From: Pterois miles
Taxonomy: Eukaryota; Chordata; Actinopteri; Perciformes; Scorpaenidae
Direction of reading: 5' to 3'
DNA: 64,000 bases
NCBI GenBank assembly: GCA_947000775.1
Contig: CAMQGK010000552.1
Coordinates: 1,038,501 to 1,102,500 of the forward strand
In this document: piece by piece, positions 25,201 through 37,200 of the stretch
Position numbering within the stretch: position 1 is the first letter of the stretch
Layout: every line of letters starts with the position of its first letter
The notes under the pieces: generated by a model
The model's input: the letters and a program-made list of their open reading frames with translations, nothing else
The model's database searches: none
What the model was told of the DNA's origin: nothing
Made by a program: the position numbers and the translations under genes

Positions 25201-28200
25201 ACCATGTTGTTGCAATATTGATATCAAGGTATTTGGTAAAATATATTGCGATATTTGATTTTAACCATATCGCCCAGCCCTAATAGAACACATCAGTGCT
25301 GGCAGTGACCAACTTGTCAGGCCTGCTCCTTACATGGTGGTGGTTTTGCCAGCTCCATTGTGGCCAAGGAAAGAGGTGATCTGCCCCTCGTAGAACTTCA
25401 GGTTGAGGTGATTGACGGCCAGTTTTGCACCTTTCTTGTAGATTTTCACCAAGTTTCTGATGCTCACACCCAGGTTCAGGTTATTGGGTTCTGGTTCAAT
25501 GTGATCTGATGACAGAAATGCATTGTATATATTTAAAAGGGATAATGCACCATTAATGTTGGATAGTTACAATGACTAATTACTTAGTGCTAAATCTGCT
25601 CTCACAGTGATTTGTAATTAACAGTAAATGCGCAGTATTTGAGAAGATGTCATAAACCCAACAGTCCCAATACATTGTCCAACTCCACTAACTTTACTAC
25701 AGAATTAAGTTAAACATGAAAGGGATTATGGGTAGCACAAGTCAGATGCAGCTACTCTGTCATCACAACAATGTGAAGTGTGCACTGATGCTCATTCAGT
25801 CTCCTCTTGCTTTTAACCCTTGTAGTGAATAGGCTGATTGTCTCAGTTCATTAACTTGATTTGCAGCTAATTGGCTTAAACAGAACACAATACTACCACT
25901 ATGGACTTAGCCATGATTGTACGTTTAGATGAGTAGCGGTTCCCAACCTATTTTCCTCAAAGCCCTCCCCACTCGTATCTAAGAAAAGCCCCCCATATTT
26001 TCTTATGTCATCACCCAAAATTTACAAATCCTCAAACAAAATCCTCAATTTGAATAAGGTGGTTGTGTGTATTAAATTAGTTTTTTCTTTTTTTATTACA
26101 TCAACTTTCTTTAATGAATAGAACTCGCCAGCGAAATGCCAACAAATATGGACTGGAGCAGAATATTTTGTTAGATAAAAATGTGTTGTGAATTTTGCAA
26201 AAGATCAATTTTTTTTCAACTTCTGGACTTTACAACACTGTGGAGTTATTGAAAATGTCTTGATCACAGGAGTCAAAAGCAATCCACACAGCCACCAGTG
26301 GAATCTAATTCTACAAATAGTACAATACTAATATTAGTGTAGCCTGATCTTTATCTGGCACCTTGCCGAAATACAAACACAATGTGGCCTTCTTAGTAGC
26401 AAATAAAATTGATCTTTTAAATTGTTTTATATTCAGACTTTTGCATAAATTTATTCAGTAAGTGTGTTATTGTGATATTAGTTATACATGAGCAAACCTA
26501 ATTTTGACAACCTCAGAGCAAATCCTGGCGCACCCCCTGCGATCTTTGGTGCCCCCCTAAGTGGGGCCCGGAGCCCAGGTTGGGAGCCACAGCTTTAGAT
26601 GACTGTGACTGTTTAACTCAGAGGAGAAAGAGAAACAGCCGCTGATGTGCAGCAGCTTGGAGAGTTTAGCACCTTCATCCTCCTCTGTAGGTGCGGGGGG
26701 GATCGGCATGCCTGCCTCCAGGGGAACTCCCCCCCAATAGTTGATCTGGAAGATGAAGTACCAAGGCCTCGGGATCCCATATTCACCTGGTGTAAAAATA
26801 CACACACACACTCACATTATCAGTCAAGATAAACATTTTATAACCATATCCACCTGCATTTTGATGAAAGTACGAGTGACGTCACTAAAATGGTGAGTGC
26901 AACCTTACGCTAATCTACACATATACTACAACAAAACAGAATATTCCTTTAAAAGGGGAAATACTAAAAATCAATGACATTACACTGTAAGATCAATGAA
27001 CTCAATTATTTAAAGGAGCAGTGTGTAGGATCTGGTGGTATCTAGCAGTGAGGCTGAGACTGAAAACCAACCGCAGCCTCTCACGTGTGCTAATCGTATA
27101 GAAGAACTAAGGTGGCTGATGCAAAAAGGCGAATGGCCTTCTCTAGAGCCAGTTGTTGTAAGATAAATATTTTATTCCATTTCTGTGAGTAGATCCCTGA
27201 AATGTTACACACTATCCTTTAAAAAAAAAGGCTGTTAGTTTCAATTTAAACTTTTTAACAAGATAAAAAACACCATTGACCATATAAAATCAGCTTAAAG
27301 TTGCACATTTAAAATTTTAAGTAACTTTTCTTTCTAAATTAAATGACTGTCTTTAAACCAAAATCTCTTGTCTTGTCTAAACTAAAACTAAAACCCAGGT
27401 CCAACTGGCCCAAAAGTTTGTAGTTTACTTATTTGTCAGAGATGGAAGAACTGTGGTCTTCTTGCATTAACAGCAGCTATTAACCCAAAGCCCCTAACTG
27501 TAACTCAACACAAAAAAAATCTCACGCTACATTTCCTGTTTTTATGGCTCAGATAAGGTTCCAGTTGTCCTACCAGGAAACACTGCTTCGATGTACCAGG
27601 CTGCGGTGGCGTAGATGAAGGCGTCCACATAAAGCATGACTATAGAGGTAGTGAAGCTGTACGAGTCTCCTTCCACAGGACTATAGTGGAGGTTGTACCA
27701 CTGGATGCCCACGCCTTGCTCTTCAAACTGAGAAAAATACTCACAGCCGAAGCCAAAGGCCACAGGGGACAGGAAGCTCTGAGGAAAGAGGAACAAGCTC
27801 ATTTTTAATTAATTTAAATTAATTTTGTACCATTAGAGCACAACAACACAACAGTATATATAAACTTTCTGGCTGTACCCATAATTATTCTACTCACAGC
27901 GAGGACTCTGTAGGTGGTGTTGAGATGGTCTCTCCAGGCTACACACAGTACGTATGGCAGGTATAGCCCGAAGTAGATCAGTCCTCCACACGCAGCAGCC
28001 AGGTTGGCTTTAGAGAAGAAGGTACTGATGAGGAAACACTGCATGATGGTGGCTGTAGCAAATGCTGTCAGGAAGAAAAAGACAACAGCTGGGTTGCTGT
28101 AAGGCAGGATGTCCCCCCACTGAAGAGAAGACAAACAAAAAGTAGGAGGTGACTACAGACACAAATGTTACAGAAAGCTATACATTCATCACAAGAAGCT

Positions 28201-31200
28201 ATAAAACACCTGAACACTATCTTCCATTTTCTTTCCTGATCACATCCAGCAAACTATTTTGCATTTTAGTGTGAACTTTTCCTTTAATCTATTTTGTTTA
28301 GAGTGAGTGGTCATCTTGCCTTGAGCAGAGCAATGAGGAGCCCCGCAGAGACCAGGAAAGGAACGATGCTGCTGATGAACCAGCTGAGCCACAGCGTTCC
28401 TGTTCCCAGTCCCATAATCCTCATGGTTTCCTTCAGCCTCGCCTCCTTCTCGTACACCACTCCTTTGATGATCATGGCCACCGAGTAGATCCAGGCCAGT
28501 GTCATGAAGAGTGGAAGTGAGCGGTTCAGCACTCGAAGGAAACTGTTGCAAATGGTAACCAAAAATTTTAATTTATACACCAAAGCAAAGTATTTGTAAA
28601 TAAGGCTATTTAAATAATAATAATAAGGCTATTTAAAATCTAGGACAATTAAACAATTAAAATACTTATTCTGACATCTTTCCTGTTCTTTTGAAGCTTT
28701 AGTGAACTGATAGCATTCATGAGGACTACTTGATTCCTGTTATAATCCCAAACATGAACAAAATTGGGGGCTGGGGGCTGTTAAAGAGGGACTTTCTCTC
28801 TTTAACAGCTATCATTATTGTGAGCGAGGCAGAACACCACTAGCTGCTCCAGACAAGCTACTCAATGGCTGCCAGTAGTAGATTATGGCTGTACTGGTCT
28901 GTTCCCAGCATGACCATGTGGAACTGTGTGTGTGCAGTTTCTAAAATAAACAAGGTACAACTCACACATCGTCCACATAGCAGGGGTAGGGCATCTGCTG
29001 GATGTAGATGCCGGTTGTTTGTTGAACTCCGGTCAGGATGCGACTCACAGCTCTCTCCACCAGGTCCTGGATGTAAACGAAGCCACCCCAAATGTAGCGC
29101 ATGTCATTAAATGGGTCGGCTGCTGGACCAGGATCCCAAAACCTGAAGAAAAACACACCAAAACAATGGTTTTGTTTTTTGAAATCCAAATGCTGGAGAA
29201 AGTCAACACCAGGAAATTGGAGTTTGGAGAAGCAGACAGGAGATACTGTCCAGATCCAAAGCAATATACCACTGTGGATGGGGCCGGCAGCAAAACATGT
29301 TTTAGATACCCAAAAGAAAGCCCCCCTCTATGCTCTCACCAAAGCCACCAGACCCCAGTGAAAAAAACAGTAATTCTATCTCCCACAACATGCCGATTGC
29401 TGGTCTACAGCTGTCTTGATCTGTTAGTTTGTTTGTGCTCTTGTATGACTCCCACGTTCTGTGAGGTGAAGTTACATTTTTTTTTTTATCTCCAATGGAG
29501 TCTGGCTGCTTTGGCGAGAGCATAGATAACGGGTTCAGTTCCCTGTTGGAAACATAGAGTCTGTAACCGTGTGTAAACCTGTGAAAATATTATAAATAAA
29601 GCGTACAATTAAATAGTTTTTCTTTTTCCGTGAGCCTTTCTTTTAGGTGGCTAAAATACATTTTTCTTTTGTCCCCATCCACAGCAGTACATTGCTTTGC
29701 CTCTGTATGGTAAGGCATTGTCGTCCGACCGTCATCTACTGTAGATAATACACTATGGATAACTATGGATTTACACCCAAACTATCCCTTTACGCAATGG
29801 AGTAGTGTGTTCATGAAAAGGCATATTCACACTAAACCCAAGCTGTTTCCTTGCAATGCCAATGTTCATTATCAGTAATGTAAAAGAATGAAAAAATAAA
29901 AGCTTGATGCTTCTTCAGTACTTGTCCTTGATCTTGTTGGTCCGTGTCACATCATCAATGTCCATTCGGATTTTGTAGGTGACGTGGGGTGGCAGGTCAG
30001 GGGACGAAGAGTTGGGCAGCAGGAAAACCACACCGGCCCATAACTGTCTGTCCTCTAGTAGCTCCAAAGCCCTGTCAATCATCTGACCCTCGGTCTCCAG
30101 TCCCTCCAGCTTGCTCAGAGAGAAACACTGCAGGAAATACAAATGATTGAATGATAAACAACAGGGAAGAGTAGCTGAAGTTAAAATTAATACTTCGGAT
30201 TCATTTCCCATCTTCCCAATTTTCAAGATATAAAAAGAGCTAAAAGATGTTTGAAAACCAAAAACAGGAAAAACATAAAGCATAGGCACCCTATTTAGTG
30301 AAATCTTGTCCATTGTGCAACGAGTAAATGTTCAGCCAGTACTATAGTCAGAAGGTGTAAGTGCGGTTAAATTACTGTATTTTGAAGTTTCCTGTCCTAC
30401 TACAAATTCAACATGATTCATTGTATTGTTTTATCTCTCATTTTCCTCAGTAGGAAGCTATTTGAAGAACAGGATGAAGAGAAAATAGGAACGTTGAATA
30501 AGGAAGAGAACCTCAGTGACTTGTGCGAGCGTGCTGATGGTGTGGCTGAGGTCGTTGTAGACGTCCAGCCAGGTAGGCTGTGCTCCGGGCTTCCTCGGCG
30601 CATCTGGCGAGGGCGTGGACAGGAAACGTGCGATCCGAGAGGCCGTCCAAGAAGTGTTAACCAGACGTAGGTTGACCAGTACTGCGACCTCCGGGCGCCT
30701 CAACAAATCCTGTCACACAAACACATTTTATGAAAAAAGTATTTTAGCATTAAACATTATTTTAGCATTATCATAACACACTCCTCCCTCCTGTAGAGAG
30801 ATAGCAGCTGGCGAGTCAGACCTGCAGCAGCTGAATCTCCACACTGCTCTCCATGTAATTCTTGATTCGTGGTCCCACCTCCATCCAGGCTTCATTCAGC
30901 TCCTGGAGGATCTGCAGGTCCTCAAAAGTCTTGTTCACCTTCAGCAGACACAACTTGTTGTTAGTACAGATGGATATATCTGGTTCACATTGTCTACAGT
31001 TGGCTTACAACAAGTCCACCTGCAGAATATGCTGCCACTTATTAAGATTTGAAACAACTGGTTCTTAGTCTGAGGACATTAAGTGGTGTCTGATTTCTCC
31101 AACTGAGCCTACAGGACATCCCAGAACAAGGACATTTTAAATTTTGGAAAGTCTGCCAGACTTTTGTCGCAGTGTAAGACACACAAGTTGAGCATTTGTC

Positions 31201-34200
31201 CCACAACTAATACGTTCTAAGTAATACGCTTGCCTGTAACTTGCGATATTCATTGATTTCTGCAAGAAATGCTTTAAATAGGAAAGAGGCATGTTTGGTT
31301 ACATAGGTGTCTGCTGAGCACAGAAACACTTAAGTAGTTTTTATTGGTAAAAAAAAAGAGGGAGGGGGGGAAGATTTTGAAAAAATATGTAATTGCTATT
31401 CTTTTGACTGATATTGCAACTGTGACATGATTTGTGATTTAGCAGGGATCTGTACCAAACAAAGATGTTTTCTAAAGTCTGGAGAATATAATGTGTAGGC
31501 CAGAATAACAATATTTAGTTTAAAATGGCATTTTGACAGACTTTGCCTTTAACAGATATTGCGCCTCCAGTGATTTGAAAATGGTAGTAGGCCATACTGC
31601 AATTTCATTGAAATTCTATTATTTGAGCAACCTTAATATCAACCAGTTTAGCAGACAAACAGACATCAGATCAATCGTTCTAAAAAAGCTGGTAATTAAA
31701 CTTGGTGATAACTTGTCCTGAGTGGATAAAAAGTTAGTCAGGTGACAATCCTTGGACGGACCCTGTGAGGTTTGACTGTACCTCTTTCATGACTTGTTGT
31801 ACTGCAGGAGTGTCTGGTGTGTACAGCAGTTTTCCAATAAACAGAGGTTTTATTCCTCGCCACACAATGCGAGACAGAGGGTTGGACTCCAGACCTTGAA
31901 TCAAACCTTTACAGAATGGAGCTGCATGGAGGACAGAACAGACCAAACAGGCCAAATGTTTGACAGAAATACATATTAAACACACAACACTTGTGACACA
32001 ACAAGAACTTGATGCTCAGTAGTATTGATCTATGGTATCACTATTGATCTTAAAGATCACAAAAGTATGAGAAATCTGTTTTTTGTTGTGTATTTTAAAA
32101 TAGGAGCACTTGCTTGGTTCCAAAGCAAATATTTAACTCAAACTTTTGCACAGGAAGCCAAACTCATCTTTACAATATCAGCACACGTTTCCAGTCATAA
32201 CAAAACCTCTTACTGGTGTTGTTGTCCCGGTCCAGGTCTGTGTCTTCAGTGCCATTCTTTCCTAAGAAGGACTTGATGTCATTGTCCTCATACCAGTTGA
32301 GTGATGGGATGTGCTCACCACCAACCTCAGGGTGACCACACATGATCCTCGAAAAAGAACGAAAACTCTCCCTGGGCATGGATAAGCGATTCTCTGGAGA
32401 CAGAAGACGAAGAGCTGCGCTCATGTCCGCAAAGCTGGAGAGAGACGAGAACTGAAAGAAGACAGAGGAGTAAAGTTTGGAGAAGGAAGGAAATGAGGAA
32501 GAGGGTAGAAATGCAGGAAGAAAACAGACTGAATTTTATTCCAGGGAGAAAATTTGGTCAATTTTATTATGGTCAGAAAATAAGACAAATATTATGTAAG
32601 ATATTAAAACAGACTATACTACAAATCAAAAGTAAGAACAAAACAAAACAAAAAAATAATAATTCCGTCACAATATAACTACAAAATAAAAATCCATTCA
32701 GTGATCGTCAGATTTGTTTATGGGACTTACTCATAATAAATGCAAATATGCAGCACCTGCCAAAACCTGTGTCCAATCAACAAACTGTCCAACAACAATA
32801 CAGACACAGATGGACAGGAAAAATCATGTGTGTTCTTACATCATCCATAAGGACTGCCAGCTCCTGGGAAACTGAAGTAACGGCCTGACTGATGACTCTG
32901 AGGTCTCCAGCGTTAGCTAGCAGACGGTCTCTCTGACAAGACAGACAGACAGGTTTACTTACTGTAGTTCATCAGATATACAAGCAAACAGGCTAGAAAT
33001 TGTATTTGAATTCACTTTTGCTCTGGCAAACAAAGTATTTTTGCAAAAGGTAGCTGATTTCTACCGTGAAGAACTTGGTAAAGTCAAGCTGAGAGAGGAA
33101 AAGGCGTTCAGCCTCCCGCAGGACGTCAGCTGGCAGGTTACACAGCTGAGTCTGAAGGTCATTCATGGCAGCTTCTCCTCTGTCCATCGTCAGAAACCGT
33201 CCCAACATGCTTGCATTACATACTAAGTCCTTCAGCTGCATCTGAGCTCCGGCCACAGAAACCTGAAAATTGATGTCCCACATTTACAACAGTTAGGCTA
33301 AAAAAAGACTAACACATGCAGCTTCTTACCTGTAATTGTTATCTGTGCTGATAGTACCACCTTTTCTGTCATACTTATTCATTAAAGCCTTTTTACTTGT
33401 AAAGACTTAAGTTTTAAGTTATTATGAAGTATTGAATATTATTATTTAAGTTGTTATTTAAAGTTACTATGAGGAACTTTTAACTGGCTAAAAGCCTCAA
33501 TTTAATACTGATCCCTCTACATGACCAGAATAAGCAAACAAGATATCAGCCAGAAGACTGGATACTTCTATATAGTTATTCTTAATGCTTGTCAATGGTG
33601 CCACCATTCAGGCGATATCAAATGAAATGATGAAGGTTCAAAATAAACTCCTCCAGTTCAGGCTTCAGCAGGGAGCCTGGGCCTCAAGCAGACCCAGATC
33701 CAGCTCTGCTGCTGACTTCGACCACTACCTCCAGTGGGAGGTGGAGAACTCTGTGCCCGTCAGCAGTGGCTCCTCCTCTGGACAGGAGTAGTAGTGCTTT
33801 GCCTCACTGCTCCACTGGTGCTGCTTGAGGCCCATTGCTGGGCCTGCTGGAGGGAAGAGAGGCAGGGGAGAACCAGAACTGTGGGGGTCAGACTGTCAGA
33901 CCCTGCTGCAGTGAAATGAGAGGTTTTCTAAAGACAATCCGGTGTTTGGAAACACTATTTGTCCACACGGACCGCAAAAATCAACACAAACTTAAAGTTC
34001 CTCACAGTAGCTTTAACTTTTATTTAATACAGCCAATCAGTTCAAAAATTCATAATTCCTATTATATTTGTGAACAAGGACTGTAAAAATCTTATTTTTT
34101 CTCCCTTACTCATTGTAAGTGATTCCACCTATTTTTCTTTGACAACTGAAAGTTCAATTGATTTTACATTTTTTGGGAAAATCATTTGGGTTGGATGTGT

Positions 34201-37200
34201 AAGAACAGATAATTTAGATGATTTAACAAACTACAAATGCTGAGGGCTTTAGTGGGTCCTCATTCTATACATTAAATGTTTGTTCTCCATGGAAATACAG
34301 CAGATACCTCACCTGAAAATTGAGACGGGCCTTCAGCAGCTGGTCCACGGTCACAGGCGACAGGCTGCCATTTGTCAGGAGAAAGGTGGAGAACGTCTCA
34401 TTGGCTCTTAGGTATTCTCCTACTGGGAGATCTACAGCAGAAACACAAACATTACATGTAAGTGCTACCTAGAGCCACAAATAAAACACACTGTATTACA
34501 AATAAAAGTCCACTCTAAAATAACCACTTACATTGTAAGAAGTTCATTCAAAACGAAACAGTTCATTTGTTGTTTTCGGGTAATAAATGGCATCCAGTAC
34601 TTCTTACTTATTGTGTTTATTTCTTTGACATCTCTGCCTAAAAACTAAAATACAATCTTTGTCTGCGTATGGCTAACTTTATTCTGATTTATGAGGCCTT
34701 AGGTATGTACCAACCCATCATTTGTAAAAACCTCCCAGTGCCACCATGTGCTACAATTCAAAATTTAGAAATTGCACTCAGCTGCCTCAGAGGCCGAAAT
34801 ATTCAAGTTGAGTTATTTCACATTTGTATTTTCAATCAACCGGTAGGCTCGCTCACTAGTTTACCTTAAGTCATTGCTTGTATGGCTAGATTGAACTGCT
34901 GCTTTATAATATGCTATTTACAGTATCTGAGGGTGAGGATTGTGGGAGTCAGCAGATGTCCATTAGGTCAGTAATGTGGGATTTGTTGCTGAAAAAAAAA
35001 AAACGAAACGAAGAACCTGCTTTCATTCATCCAATTGTTCGTGTACAGGTAGACGTGTAATTTAATCTTCCCACAGCAAGGAGAGACAAAACAGCCACTC
35101 TGTGCTGCTTCACAACAGCAGCAAACGAACACATTCACCAGGTCACTCGACACCTGTTTGACGGCATTCATACAGAGCAGCTACTGGCTGCTACTGTAAG
35201 CTCTCGGTCCTGCTCAGATAAGTCTGGGAACAAAAAACTGAATGAATTCAGTGCTTTAACAGTATTTGATAGCTTGCAGGGACTTAAACCTGCTATCGAT
35301 TATATTTCTTTCTTTGAATGCCTGTTTGTTGTCTGTTTAATAAAGAAAAAAGGCTGGAACTTACTAAAAAAAAATCAACTTTTGCATTGCAATCTTTTTC
35401 ATTAGTGTCCTGACATTTGAAGTTCAGAGTTCCTCCTGCTGTATTCACTGACTCAAACATTGTGGTCATCTTGTCCTCTGGACTTTACCACACAATTAAG
35501 TAAGTATTAGTATTAGTAAGTAATTCATTCAGATTCTTGGAAAGCAACCTTAAAGATACCTTGACATTATAAACTCGTAAGGACTTTGTGTGTGTTTTGC
35601 CTGCCAAAATTACTCTACTCACTCATTACTGGTCTTATAATCAAATCTATTGTGCTAGTAGTGCCCATCCATGGTTTGTAACAATTATTAGCTGAATAAG
35701 GTGACTGAAGACAGTAAACACCAATGTGTTTAAGTGTCAGAGTGTCAAGGTATCCCTTCAGGTCGCTGCTAGAGGAGATTCAAACAAGCTGTGGTGTACT
35801 TGGCCAGGCTCCAGGTCTCTCTCCCAGCCTTTGGACACTTTCCATCAGGTCCTGAAAGCCTGAGAAACTCCGGTTTCCACTGTAGGACAAAACAGTTTGG
35901 GCGTCCACGAAGAGGCGAGACAGTCTGGGGGAGAAGGACAACAATAGGAGTCTTTACTGGGACAAACATGTGCTGTTAGGTTACATGTAACTATGATATA
36001 TCAGGCTTTTTAGTTTACCAGCAAACACCAACTACACATCTGTAAACACTACCAACTGTGTTCAGTGAAGTATCCAGTTAACCCCAAATTAAATAACTGA
36101 AGAAATGTAAATTTTGTTGTTTCTTGCATGAAACACATTGTTCTGTCTCTCAGGTCAGATGTTTCACAGAAGTAACTGAAAACACTAAAGAGGATTGTTA
36201 ATAAAGTCTCTGATGTTGCTGCATCACTACACAATGTATAACTGTTAACATAAGCGCAGCAGTGGTTCAGGAGCTAGAGCGGGTCATCTGCTGATCACAG
36301 GGCTGCCAGTTTGATTCCCAGCTCCTCCTGTCTACATGAAAAAAGTGTCCTTGGACAACACACTGAACCTCAAATTGCTCTTGATGGTCAGGCCTTCAAC
36401 CTTACATAGCAGCTGAAATTACTGTATAAATGCAGCTGTTTACCATTTACATAAACGAAAGAAAGAAATCAGCGGACTAAATGTTGACTGTGATGGATTT
36501 CCCAAGTTTCAAGTTGATTTTCACACCATAGTGGTAAGAAATGAAACCAACTGCTGTCTGGAAATTAAGGAAAAGTCTCTGCTGGTTGTCATGCTCTTGG
36601 TAAAAACTTCAGGAAGACACTGCACCCAGCCAACAAATAGTCCGGCACATTACCGCCCCCATAAAACTACATCTTAGTAGTTTTACACTTCAGGTGTTGT
36701 ACAGATTAAACAGTGATATAATATCTTAGTTAGTGAGCTTCTGAGGTGATGTTATACAGATTTTGTTCCTCAAACTAAGGAGCAGCTTCTACACATTTTC
36801 CTTTAGAAGATGACAAAACAGCTTTTTAACACTAAATAAACATTGCTAAAGTAGAGCCATCCCCATCCTGAAGATGCTGAAAAACGTATTCATGCTTTTA
36901 TATCAAACAGATTAGACTATTGCAATGCTCTTTTTACTGGTCTTCCCAAACAGTCAACTGAAAAATTTCAACTTATAATATAAATAAATAAAATTTTAAA
37001 TTAATTTTAAGGTTCTTTTACCTGTTTTTAAATGGCAGTTGAAAATGTATTCATTTAAGTTGGCTTATAATTAAAGTCATCTTGTTTATTATTATGTATT
37101 TTAATTTTTTAATTTTTTACTAATTCTCTCATTTTTATTATCCTTAACGGTCTCTGTTTTTAATTTCCCTAATGTATTTTAGCATCCTCTGTCCTCTTGC

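Noticed and set aside
33585..33919. Plus-strand ORFs with Ser-rich sequence as a gene
   Set aside because: They lie entirely inside an element with terminal inverted repeats, within an abca7 intron, and lack splice sites or family similarity.
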